Source: Poindextera sp035295705 (lineage in GTDB: Bacteria > Pseudomonadota > Alphaproteobacteria > Caulobacterales > Caulobacteraceae). Taken from it: a stretch of 64,000 bases of DNA. Position numbers and translations under genes: made by a program. This document shows positions 32,912 through 41,055 of the stretch, in pieces. How positions within the stretch are numbered: the first letter of the stretch is position 1; every line of letters begins with the position of its first letter. Below the pieces are notes generated by a model. It saw only the letters and a list, made by a program, of their open reading frames with translations. It was not told where the DNA came from and made no database searches. The DNA lies in contig DATGIN010000015.1 in the NCBI GenBank assembly GCA_035295705.1, positions 38,401-102,400 on the forward strand. The letters are read 5' to 3'.

Positions 32912-34288
32912 CTAGCCGAAGCGCGCCTTCAGCACAGCGTAGCAGGCGCGAACGGCCTGCGCCTCGGCGCCGACCGGGCGGCCGGGGCCGCCGCGGGCGA
33001 TCCAGGCGAAGATGTCGAAGTGAGCCCATGGGCCTTGCGGGGCGAAACGCCTGAGGAAGAGGGCCGCGGTGACCGAGCCGGCCTGCGCCCAGGCGTCGGG
33101 GTCGTTCTTCAGGTCGGCGATGTCGCTGTCGAGCGCCGGCTCATAGCCGCTCCACAGCGGCATGCGCCACAAGGGATCGCCCTCGGCGTCCGCCTCGCGG
33201 GCGAGGTCCGCCGCCAGCGCCTCGTCGTCGGTGTAGAACGGCGCGACCTCCGGACCGAGCGCCACTCGCGCCGCCCCGGTCAAGGTGGCGAAATCGAGCG
33301 TCAGCGCCGGATCGAGCTCGGCGGCGCGCGCCAGCGCGTCGGCCAGGATAAGCCGCCCCTCGGCGTCGGTGTTGCCCACCTCGATCGTGAGCCCCTTGCG
33401 CGAGGCGAGCACGTCGCCCGGGCGCATGGCGTCGCCGGAGACCGCGTTCTCGACCACGGGCAGCAGCACGGCCAAACGCACCGGCAGCTTCTGGGCCATG
33501 ACCATGCGGCCGAGCGCCAGCGCATGCGCGGCGCCGCCCATGTCCTTCTTCATCAGCCGCATGCCGGCGGCGGTCTTCAGGTCGAGGCCGCCGGTGTCGA
33601 ACACCACGCCCTTGCCAACCAAGGCCACCAGGGGATGGCGGCTGCGCCCCCAGGCCAGCTCGATCATGCGCGGCGCGCGGGCAGGATGGGCGGCGCGTCC
33701 GACGGCGTGCACGGCGGGATAGCCGGCGTCCTTGAGCGCGTCGCCCGAGACCACGCCGACCTCGGCCCCGAAGGCGGCGGCCACTTCACGTGCGGCCAGC
33801 TCCATGTCGAGCGGACCCATGTCGTTCGCCGGCGTGTTGACGAGGTCGCGCGCGAGCGCCAGGGCGGCGGAGACGTGGCGCACCTCTGCAAGTTGGGTCT
33901 TCGCCGGGGCGACCAGGCGCGCCACAGCGTCCTTCGGCTTGCGGTAGCGATCGTAGCGATAGCCGCCCATCGCCCAGGCGAGCGCGATGCGATCGAACGG
34001 CACGCCGGAGGGGAGCGCCGCGAGACGATAGTCGCCGGCGGGCAGGCGAGCGGGGGCGGCGCGGAAGGCGTCGGGGCGCGGCCGCTGGCCCAGCCCGATC
34101 GCCGCCACGACCGCGCCCGCGTCGTCGTGGGCCGCCAGCGTCTGTCCGGCTTTCGCCTTGAAGCCGTTCAGGCCAGCGGCGCGCGCCAGAGCCGGCTGGG
34201 AGGCGAGAAAGGCGTCGAGGTCAGCCTCGGCGACGGCGTGCAGCGCGCGGGTTTCGCCGGCGGGCTTGTCCAGGATCAGGTCGCTCAT
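32912..34288 (-). CDS. Leucyl aminopeptidase family protein (M17)
   Basis: M17 metallopeptidase, 458 aa. The signature NTDAEGRLILADAL, the metal-binding GKGVVFDTGGLDLK and the lysine-containing MKKDMGGAA are present. Closer to the PepA/PepB-like short form in which the N-terminal domain is reduced. Releases N-terminal amino acids from peptides; cytoplasmic. A minus-strand TTGACG (34325-34320), 16-bp spacer and TATGGC (34303-34298) form a plausible promoter that would start transcription about 3 nt before the ATG, i.e. nearly leaderless. Confidence 0.92.
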   Translation of the reverse strand: MSDLILDKPAGETRALHAVAEADLDAFLASQPALARAAGLNGFKAKAGQTLAAHDDAGAVVAAIGLGQRPRPDAFRAAPARLPAGDYRLAALPSGVPFDRIALAWAMGGYRYDRYRKPKDAVARLVAPAKTQLAEVRHVSAALALARDLVNTPANDMGPLDMELAAREVAAAFGAEVGVVSGDALKDAGYPAVHAVGRAAHPARAPRMIELAWGRSRHPLVALVGKGVVFDTGGLDLKTAAGMRLMKKDMGGAAHALALGRMVMAQKLPVRLAVLLPVVENAVSGDAMRPGDVLASRKGLTIEVGNTDAEGRLILADALARAAELDPALTLDFATLTGAARVALGPEVAPFYTDDEALAADLAREADAEGDPLWRMPLWSGYEPALDSDIADLKNDPDAWAQAGSVTAALFLRRFAPQGPWAHFDIFAWIARGGPGRPVGAEAQAVRACYAVLKARFG

Positions 34289-34327
34289 CGGGGTCCGGCC
34301 ATATCGCCCGGTAACGTTTCGTCAAGC

Positions 34328-34342
34328 TTAACGCTTCGTTGA
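34328..34342. promoter_or_regulatory. CtrA-like box upstream of the TPR pilus gene
   Basis: TTAA-cgcttcg-TTGA: the CtrA pattern TTAA-N7-TTAA with one mismatch, 55 bp before the TPR gene start at 34397. It lies within a CGTCAA-N13-TTGACG inverted repeat (34320-34344) and next to the putative aminopeptidase promoter. One of four such boxes around the pilus genes. Confidence 0.5.
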
Positions 34343-34396
34343 CGGGCGCGGCCGATGCTCGGCGCGATTCCTCGCGAAAGGAGCCTTCGTTCGGCC

Positions 34397-35281
34397 ATGT
34401 CCCGCCAAGCCGCCCTCGTCGCCGCCACCGCGCTCGCCTCGCTTCTTCTGCTCGCGCCGGAACTCGGGCTCGCCGCGACGACTCCGACCGCCGCACCGGC
34501 GGCGCCGGGGGTCGGCCAGACCGCGACGGGGGCCGGCGCGACCGCCAAGGCGACTCCCCCGGCCGCCCCGCGCAAGGCGACCCCACAGGAGCGCGCCGAC
34601 GCCGAGCGATTGCCGCCGCTCGCGCAGGCTGCGTTCTGGGGCCGCGAGGCGCAGATCGATCCAAGCGACGCCGAAGCGGGCGTCAAGCTCGCCGCGGCGC
34701 TTCGGGCGCTTGGACAGTACGACGCAGCGGTGCAGTCAGCCGGCAAGGTGCTGGTGCTCTATCCGAACAACCTGGAGGCCCTGATGGAGTCGGCGCGCGC
34801 CTATGTGGCGGCCGGCCAGGGCTTCTACGCCATTGATCCGCTGCAGCGCGCACAGGCGCTCGCCCCCAAGGACTGGCGGCCGCTGTCGCTGTTGGGTGTC
34901 GCCTACGCCGAGGTGAAGCGCACCGACGATGCGCAGGCCGCGTGGAAGAGCGCGCTCTCACTGTCGCCGGACAACCCGTCAGTGCTGTCGAACATGGCGA
35001 TGGAACTGGCCGCCGCCGGCGACGCCGCCGGGGCCGAGGCTTTGCTCCAGCGGGCCGTCGCCCAGCCCGGCGCGAGCCTGACGACCCGTCAGGATCTGAC
35101 CCTCGTCCTCGGGCTCGAAGGGAAGTTCGCCGAGGCCGAGACCTGGCTGCGGCGCGACCTGCCGCCGGACCAGGCCGATGCCGATCTTGCCTATCTGCGC
35201 GCGGCCTACGCGCCCCGCACGGCCGCCGCCCAAACGGGCCCCTCGCCGCGAACGTGGGAGTCGATCAAGAGCGGCGGCTGA
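34397..35281 (+). CDS. Exported tetratricopeptide-repeat protein (TadD-like)
   Basis: 294 aa. A cleavable-looking signal peptide (LVAATALASLLLLAPELGLAA, about residues 6-28) is followed by an Ala/Pro/Thr linker, then about four TPR units from residue 85 to 260 (for example LAAALRALGQYDAAVQSAGKV and LLGVAYAEVKRTDDAQAAW). Similar TPR lipoproteins or exported proteins (TadD, pilotin-like) help assemble the Flp pilus secretin. It lies 44 bp from the convergent end of cpaH, so it belongs to the pilus island by position. ATG 34397 is chosen at the signal peptide; an in-frame start at 34355 is less likely. Confidence 0.7.
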   Translation: MSRQAALVAATALASLLLLAPELGLAATTPTAAPAAPGVGQTATGAGATAKATPPAAPRKATPQERADAERLPPLAQAAFWGREAQIDPSDAEAGVKLAAALRALGQYDAAVQSAGKVLVLYPNNLEALMESARAYVAAGQGFYAIDPLQRAQALAPKDWRPLSLLGVAYAEVKRTDDAQAAWKSALSLSPDNPSVLSNMAMELAAAGDAAGAEALLQRAVAQPGASLTTRQDLTLVLGLEGKFAEAETWLRRDLPPDQADADLAYLRAAYAPRTAAAQTGPSPRTWESIKSGG

Positions 35282-35325
35282 TCCGCCGCTTCGCAGCCCT
35301 GACCTAGAGGAGACCCGGGGCTGGA

Positions 35326-36321
35326 TCAGCCCTTGTGTTGCGACATCACGTCCTGGACCCGGATGATCGAGGGGCCCAGCACGACGATGAACAGCACCGG
35401 CAGGAAGAACACGATCATTGGGACGGTGAGCTTGGCCGGGAGCGCGGCCGCTTTCTTCTCGGCGGCGGCGAGGCGAAGATCTCGGTTCTCCTTCGCCATG
35501 ACCCTAAGCGCCGTGCCGAGCGGCGTTCCGTAGCGCTCGGCCTGGGTCATGGCCGTGGCGACGGACTTGATGCCCGGATGGTTGGTCCGCTTCGACAGGC
35601 CGTCATAGGCCTGCCGGCGGTCGGGCAGGTAAGAGAGCTCGGCGACCAAGAGCGAGAGCTCCTCGGCGAGCTCGATGGACGCCGCGCCCATCTCCTGGCT
35701 CACCTTCTGCAGCGCTGCCTCGATCGACATGCCCGATTCGACGCAGATGAGCAGAAGGTCGAGCGCGTCGGGGAAGGCGGCCATGATCGAGGTCCGCCGC
35801 TTGGCCGCGACGTTCGAGATGTAGACGTTCGGCGCGTAGTAGCCGATCGTCAGCCCGCCGATGCAGATGCAGATCTTGGTCATCCCCGGCAGGTTGAAGG
35901 GGTTGAGCGTGTAGAGGTAGAGGGCCAGCGCCGCGGCGAACACGAAGGGCGTGACCAGGCGGAAGAAGTAGTAGGTCGTGATCGGACGCGGACCGCGGTA
36001 GCCAGCCTGGGCGAGCTTGTCGGCGACGGTCGGGTCCTCGAGCAGGCGGCTGAGCTGCAGCCGGTCCACGATGGTCTTGAACATGCCCTCGTCGGTCTGG
36101 CGCAGGCTGGTCGCCTGGTTCTTCTTGGCCAATGCTTCGCGTGAGCGGCGTTTCAGCTCCTCGCGCCGGTTGGCGACCGAGTTCAGCCGCGTCTCCAGCG
36201 TCGAGCGCACCATCAAAGGCGATGCCAAGGTCACGATGGTGGCGAACGTCAGCACCGCAACGAACGCCAGCAGCAGGTTCGAGGGGTCGGTGAGGAGCCT
36301 GGAAAGCTGGATGAAGTCCAT
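35326..36321 (-). CDS. cpaH: Flp pilus inner-membrane platform protein, TadC type
   Basis: 331-aa type II secretion F-domain protein, TadC/CpaH. One hydrophobic segment near the N-terminus, a soluble stretch (about 35-100), two segments (about 110-180), then the GspF/TadC domain (FPDALDLLLICVESGMSIEAAL) and final segments ending in VIFFLPVLFIVVLGP. With CpaG it forms the platform on which the CpaF ATPase acts. Last gene of the cpa operon; a gap of 15 bp separates it from cpaG. The order cpaF-cpaG-cpaH is the Caulobacter order. Confidence 0.9.
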   Translation of the reverse strand: MDFIQLSRLLTDPSNLLLAFVAVLTFATIVTLASPLMVRSTLETRLNSVANRREELKRRSREALAKKNQATSLRQTDEGMFKTIVDRLQLSRLLEDPTVADKLAQAGYRGPRPITTYYFFRLVTPFVFAAALALYLYTLNPFNLPGMTKICICIGGLTIGYYAPNVYISNVAAKRRTSIMAAFPDALDLLLICVESGMSIEAALQKVSQEMGAASIELAEELSLLVAELSYLPDRRQAYDGLSKRTNHPGIKSVATAMTQAERYGTPLGTALRVMAKENRDLRLAAAEKKAAALPAKLTVPMIVFFLPVLFIVVLGPSIIRVQDVMSQHKG

Positions 36322-36336
36322 GCCGGCGCCCTCGCC

Positions 36337-37323
36337 CTAGTACTTGAAGTTGATCATGCGGCGCATGACGAAGATGCCGATCGCCTCGATGACGGCCCCG
36401 GCGATCAGCATCAGGTTGCCGCGCGGATCGTGCAGCATGACCAGCATGTACGAGGGCGTGGTCGCAATCACGAGCAGCATGACCGCCACCGGCAGCGAGC
36501 CGATGATGAACGCCGAGGTGGTGGCTTCCGACGACAGCGCCTTGATCTTCTCGCGCATGAGCTTGCGGGCGCGGAGCACCGCGGAGAGGTTGCCCAGCGC
36601 TTCGGAGAGGTTGCCGCCGGCCTTCGACTGGATGGCCAAGACGATCGAGAAGAAGCGCAACTCGGCCGTCGGCATCGACTCGTACATCCGCTCCAGGCCC
36701 TGATCGACCGTCATCCCCATCGAGATGTTCTCGACCAGGCGGTTGAACTCCGGGCCGAGCGGCGCGGGGCTCTCACGCCCGATCACGCGCAGGCAGTCGT
36801 GGACCGGCAAGCCCGATTTGATGCCCCGCACGATGATGTCGATCGCGTCGGAGAAGTGCTCGGTGAACTTCTTCGTCCGCCGCTGGGCAAAGAAGCCGAT
36901 CGCCCAGCGCGGCACGCCGAGGGCGCCGGCCAGGCCCAGCAGCAGCGCCGCCCAGCTAGGCGCGCGCAGCACGAAGGCGACGATGACGATCGCCACGCCC
37001 AGCACGCTCGATGCGATCCAGAATTGGGTGACCGTGGCGTTGAGGCCCGCCTGCTTCAGACGGGCGTTGAGCGACACCGACGCCTTGCGCTGAATGCGCT
37101 CCTGTTCCTTCAGCGTCTGCAGCAGCTGCTTGCGGCGGCTGCCGGCGTCCTGCTGCGCCTGCCTGGCGCGCGCCGCCCCCTTGTCCGCTCTCCCGCCGCC
37201 GGCGATCTGCTTGGCGCGGCGGGCGACGCGCACGTCGCCGGAGCCGGCGCCGGCAAGCACGAAGCCAAGCCCGCCCAGCGTGACGAAGCCGAGCACCGCG
37301 ACCAGGATGAGCAACGGGCTCAT
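36337..37323 (-). CDS. cpaG: Flp pilus inner-membrane platform protein, TadB type
   Basis: 328-aa type II secretion F-domain protein, TadB/CpaG. An N-terminal hydrophobic segment (LLILVAVLGFVTLGGLGFV), a charged region to about 85, two segments near 95-135, a GspF-type domain (FSDAIDIIVRGIKSGLPVHDCL) and two C-terminal segments. Its start lies 2 bp from the cpaF stop, so the genes are translated together. Partner of CpaH. Confidence 0.92.
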   Translation of the reverse strand: MSPLLILVAVLGFVTLGGLGFVLAGAGSGDVRVARRAKQIAGGGRADKGAARARQAQQDAGSRRKQLLQTLKEQERIQRKASVSLNARLKQAGLNATVTQFWIASSVLGVAIVIVAFVLRAPSWAALLLGLAGALGVPRWAIGFFAQRRTKKFTEHFSDAIDIIVRGIKSGLPVHDCLRVIGRESPAPLGPEFNRLVENISMGMTVDQGLERMYESMPTAELRFFSIVLAIQSKAGGNLSEALGNLSAVLRARKLMREKIKALSSEATTSAFIIGSLPVAVMLLVIATTPSYMLVMLHDPRGNLMLIAGAVIEAIGIFVMRRMINFKY

Positions 37324-37325
37324 GG

Positions 37326-38909
37326 CTACTCCGCAGCGTCCAGCGCTTCGGCCAGTTCGCGCTCGAGCCCGTAGTAGCGCGCGCGGTCCCAGAAGCGGGG
37401 CCTCGCGATGCCGGTCGAGCGGTGGCGGCCGGCGACATTGCCGTGATCATCCTCGCCGGTGATCTCGTAGACGAACAGATCCTGGGTGATGATGACCTCG
37501 CCCTCGAGACCGACGACTTCGGTGACGTGGGTGATGCGGCGCGAGCCGTCGCGCAGGCGGGCCGCCTGGATGATGACGTCGACCGAGCCGACGATCATCT
37601 CGCGGATGGTCTTTGAGGGCAGGCCGTAGCCGCCCATAGTGATCATCGACTCGACGCGGCTCAAGCACTCGCGCGGGCTGTTGGCGTGCAGCGTGCCCAT
37701 CGAGCCGTCGTGGCCGGTGTTCATCGCCTGCAGCAGGTCGAACGCTTCCGGACCACGCACCTCGCCGACGATGATCCGCTCCGGCCGCATGCGCAGGCAG
37801 TTGCGCACGAGATCGCGCATCGTGACCTGGCCGGAGCCCTCCAGGTTTGGCGGCCGCGTCTCGAGGCGCACGACATGCGGCTGTTGCAGCTGCAGTTCGG
37901 CCGCGTCCTCGCAGGTGATCACCCGCTCGGTCGGGTCGATAAAGGCCGTCAGCGTGTTCAGAAGCGTCGTCTTGCCCGAGCCGGTGCCGCCGGAGATGAT
38001 CACGTTGCAACGCGACGCCCCGATCACGCCCAGCACCCGCGCCCCTTCCGGGCTGATCGAGCCGAACTCGACCAGGTTGCGCATGGTGAGCTTGTCTTTC
38101 TTGAACTTCCGGATGGTCAGCGTCGGGCCGTCCAGCGCGAGCGGCTGGGCGATAACGTTCACCCGGCTGCCGTCCGGAAGGCGCGCGTCGCAGATCGGCG
38201 AGCTCTCGTCGACGCGACGGCCCACCTGGCTGACGATCCGCTGACAGATGTTCATCAGCTGCGCGTTGTCGCGGAAGCGCACGTTGGTCAGCTGGACCTT
38301 GCCGCCGACCTCGATGAACACCCGCCCGGCGCCATTGACCATGATGTCGGCGATATCGTCGCGCCCAAGCAGGGGCTCGAGCGGTCCATAGCCGAGGACG
38401 TCGTTGATGATGTCCTGGACCAGGTGCTCCTGCTCGGCGACCGACATGGAGACGTTCTTGATCGCCACCAGCTCGGCGACGATGTCGCGGATCTCCTCGC
38501 CGGCCGATTTCAAGTCCAGCTGGGCGAGCTGCGCCAGATCGATGGTGTTGATCAGTGCGTTGAAGATCGTCGTCTTGGTCGCGTGGTAGTAGTCGCTCTG
38601 CTCGCGGACGATGTCGGTCGTCGCCTGCCCCGCCCCGCTCTGCGCCGCGCGCAGCTGTTCGAACGCCGAGGTCAGCTTCGGACCGCCGGCGGCGGCGGCG
38701 GCTTGGCCGGCGTGCGCGCTCGCCAGCCGATCGGCCGCAGAAGGCTGGCCGCTGTTGGCGGGCGCGGCCTTGGCGGGCGACAGCGCCTGCCTGGTCGCCG
38801 CCGGCTCCACGCGCTGCGGGCGCGTGGCGATCGGCGCCCCGCCCTTCGCGGGCGGCGGCGGGTTCGCCGGCTTCGTCGGCTCTGCGTCCCCTGGCCGTTT
38901 GCCGAACAC
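37326..38909 (-). CDS. cpaF: Flp pilus assembly ATPase, TadA type
   Basis: Type II/IV secretion ATPase, 527 aa, which drives extension (and probably retraction) of the pilus. An Ala/Pro-rich disordered N-terminus occupies the first 75 residues. The N-domain follows (LGYGPLEPLLGRDDIADIMVNG is its conserved block), then the Walker A GGTGSGKTT at 307-315, an Asp box (ERVITCEDAAELQ), GEVRGPEAFDLLQAMNTGHDG (Walker B region) and a His box (GSMGTLHANSPRE). All canonical. Spacing to cpaE and cpaG is 9 and 2 bp. Confidence 0.95.
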   Translation of the reverse strand: MFGKRPGDAEPTKPANPPPPAKGGAPIATRPQRVEPAATRQALSPAKAAPANSGQPSAADRLASAHAGQAAAAAGGPKLTSAFEQLRAAQSGAGQATTDIVREQSDYYHATKTTIFNALINTIDLAQLAQLDLKSAGEEIRDIVAELVAIKNVSMSVAEQEHLVQDIINDVLGYGPLEPLLGRDDIADIMVNGAGRVFIEVGGKVQLTNVRFRDNAQLMNICQRIVSQVGRRVDESSPICDARLPDGSRVNVIAQPLALDGPTLTIRKFKKDKLTMRNLVEFGSISPEGARVLGVIGASRCNVIISGGTGSGKTTLLNTLTAFIDPTERVITCEDAAELQLQQPHVVRLETRPPNLEGSGQVTMRDLVRNCLRMRPERIIVGEVRGPEAFDLLQAMNTGHDGSMGTLHANSPRECLSRVESMITMGGYGLPSKTIREMIVGSVDVIIQAARLRDGSRRITHVTEVVGLEGEVIITQDLFVYEITGEDDHGNVAGRHRSTGIARPRFWDRARYYGLERELAEALDAAE

Positions 38910-38918
38910 CTGCCTCGC

Positions 38919-40355
38919 CTATTTCAGCTTGAACAAGCCAGACAGCGTCGACTTCTTGGGCGCGGGGGGCGGATCACGGCGCGTGACCATCAGCGCCAGG
39001 CGCTGGAACGCCTCCGCCGCCTTCGACTTCGGACCCACTTCCTCGATCATCTGCCCGTTGTTCGCGGCCTGCCCGAACAGCTTGGCATCGAAGGGAACCA
39101 CCACCTGGGTATCGAGCCCGAGCGCCTCGCCGAAATCCTTGACCGGGATTTCCGGGCGCCCTGGCGATCCAACCAGGTTGAGCACCAGAAGCGGCGGTGA
39201 GTCGTTGGGGCGCGCCTGGCGCACCAGGTCCACGATGTTCTTGGCGTTGCGGAGCGAGGCGAGGTCGGGCGAGGCGGTGATCACGACGTCGTCGGCGCTC
39301 AGCAAGGTGCGCCGCATCCAACCGGACCACAGGTGGGGCAAGTCGAGCACCACATAAGGCGCGGTCGCGCGGATCTTGCTCGTGACCTCCTCGAACGCGT
39401 CGGCCCCGATGTCGTAGTCGGTGTCCAGCGTCGCGGGCGCTGCGAACAGGCTGAGCCGCTCTCCGCAGCGCGCCATCATCCGGTCCAACAGCACCGGATC
39501 GAGCCGGTCGGGCTGGCTGAGCGCGTCGGCCACGCCTTGCAGCGGGTCCTGGTTGAAGTCGAGCCCGGCCGTGCCGAACGGCAGGTCGAGGTCGACGATG
39601 ACGGTGTTGGTCCGCATCGTCTCGCTCAGGAGATAGGCGAGGTTGTGCGCGACGGTGGACGAGCCCACCCCGCCGCGCGCGCCCACGAAGGCGATCTGCC
39701 GCCCGACGAAGGGCGCGGCCGGATCGGCGTAGAGGGTTGTGATCGCGCCGATCAGCTGCAGCGGCTGCAGCGGCGGCACCAGGTACTCGCTCACGCCGCG
39801 CCGCATCAGCTCGCGGTAGAGAGTGATGTCGTTGTGCGCCCCGATCACGACGACCTTGGCGCCGGCGTCGCAGACCTGCGCCAGGCGGTCGAGCTGCTCG
39901 AGCAGCACGCTCGCCTGCGCCTCGCTCTCGACGATGATCAGCGGCGGCGTCGGCTGGTTCTGGTATTGCGCGACCGCAGCGGCCAGCCCGCCCGGCTTGA
40001 TCTCGGTCGAAGCGCGCGCCATCCGACGATCCGCGGCGCACTTCTCGGCCACCTCCGCGGTGTCGTTGCGCTCCCAAAAGATGTGGATGCCGATGTGCGG
40101 GACGCTTACCTCGCCCAGCATCGCCTCGGCTCCGGCGATCATGTCGCCGACCGGATTGGGCGCAGGTCCAGGCCTTGGATCGTGCGCGTCGTCGAACCCC
40201 GTCAGCGGCTCCTGCGGCGTCAGGAACGGGTCGTCGTCGTCGAGCGACTTCAGCCCTTCCGACGCCGGCTGCCAGCGCTCGCTTGGGGTGGCGAATTCGT
40301 CTTCGGCCTCGAACTCAGGTGTCAGCCGGTCAGGATCGGTTTGAGGAATTGCCAC
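38919..40355 (-). CDS. cpaE: Flp pilus localisation protein, CpaE/TadZ
   Basis: 478 aa. A variable acidic N-terminus of about 80 residues is followed by a receiver-like fold (about 85-210) and an atypical ParA/MinD-type domain. The P-loop, GARGGVGSST at 225-234, is degenerate: Arg stands where the deviant Walker signature Lys is expected and Ser replaces the Walker A lysine. This matches published TadZ proteins, which localise the pilus machine to the pole rather than act as a standard ATPase. A later DLDLPFGTAGLDF segment carries the Walker A' Asp. Confidence 0.92.
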   Translation of the reverse strand: MAIPQTDPDRLTPEFEAEDEFATPSERWQPASEGLKSLDDDDPFLTPQEPLTGFDDAHDPRPGPAPNPVGDMIAGAEAMLGEVSVPHIGIHIFWERNDTAEVAEKCAADRRMARASTEIKPGGLAAAVAQYQNQPTPPLIIVESEAQASVLLEQLDRLAQVCDAGAKVVVIGAHNDITLYRELMRRGVSEYLVPPLQPLQLIGAITTLYADPAAPFVGRQIAFVGARGGVGSSTVAHNLAYLLSETMRTNTVIVDLDLPFGTAGLDFNQDPLQGVADALSQPDRLDPVLLDRMMARCGERLSLFAAPATLDTDYDIGADAFEEVTSKIRATAPYVVLDLPHLWSGWMRRTLLSADDVVITASPDLASLRNAKNIVDLVRQARPNDSPPLLVLNLVGSPGRPEIPVKDFGEALGLDTQVVVPFDAKLFGQAANNGQMIEEVGPKSKAAEAFQRLALMVTRRDPPPAPKKSTLSGLFKLK

Positions 40356-40364
40356 GACCTTGCC

Positions 40365-41045
40365 CTATTGAATCGCGCCAGAGATGCCGCCGTCGGCCTG
40401 CGGATCCTTCGGCGTCGAGCTGACGACGCCCTGGCGATATTTGCCGAGTATCGTTTCGCGGCGCTGAACGTCGCCGGAATCCATTGGCCGCGGCGCCAAG
40501 AGATCCCCGGGATTGGCGATCATGGAGGCGATGTTCGCCGTGACCGCGCAGCCGAAGTTCGGATTGACCTTGTTGTCGCCGGTCTGGGTGAAGTCGTGCC
40601 AGTCGCGGCCGCAGTCTGGGCCTTCGGCGTGGTAGCCGACGAAGCCAACGCCGATCGGCGCGCCCTCGGGCGCGTCATAAGTCGTAAGCTCGATCTGCTC
40701 GGCGTGGACGCCGAGGTTCTCGAGCGCGTTCTGCACGGCGGCCGTCGCGTGGTACATCGACTCGTGCCCCGCAGCCGGCGAACGCACGACGATGCCGCCG
40801 TCGCCCCCGGCGCTGCGCCAGCGCTCGACCAGTTGCGAGAGCGCCTGCGCCTGCGCATCGGAGACCCCGTCCGGATGTGGCGCGAGCAGGATCTCGTCCA
40901 TGCCCTTCGTCACCTTGATCGAGTACTGCTCGGTCGGGGTGATCGCCTGCAGCGGATCCTTCTTGGCGATGTGCAGCGGGTCGCTCATCGCCGTGCAACC
41001 GCAGACCAGCGCGGCCGCGCCGACGATGATCAGTTTACGGATCAT
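40365..41045 (-). CDS. cpaD: Flp pilus assembly lipoprotein CpaD
   Basis: 226 aa. Signal peptide ending in a lipobox-like VCGC (C17), so an outer-membrane lipoprotein; start ATG 41045 is chosen at this signal, since ATG-like codons upstream at 41069 would place residues before it. The body contains FGCAVTANIASMIANPGDLLAPRPM, the conserved C-terminal CpaD block. CpaD stabilises the CpaC secretin and is required for pilus formation in Caulobacter. Gap of 10 bp after cpaC, 9 bp before cpaE. Confidence 0.9.
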   Translation of the reverse strand: MIRKLIIVGAAALVCGCTAMSDPLHIAKKDPLQAITPTEQYSIKVTKGMDEILLAPHPDGVSDAQAQALSQLVERWRSAGGDGGIVVRSPAAGHESMYHATAAVQNALENLGVHAEQIELTTYDAPEGAPIGVGFVGYHAEGPDCGRDWHDFTQTGDNKVNPNFGCAVTANIASMIANPGDLLAPRPMDSGDVQRRETILGKYRQGVVSSTPKDPQADGGISGAIQ

Positions 41046-41055
41046 AGCGGTTCCT

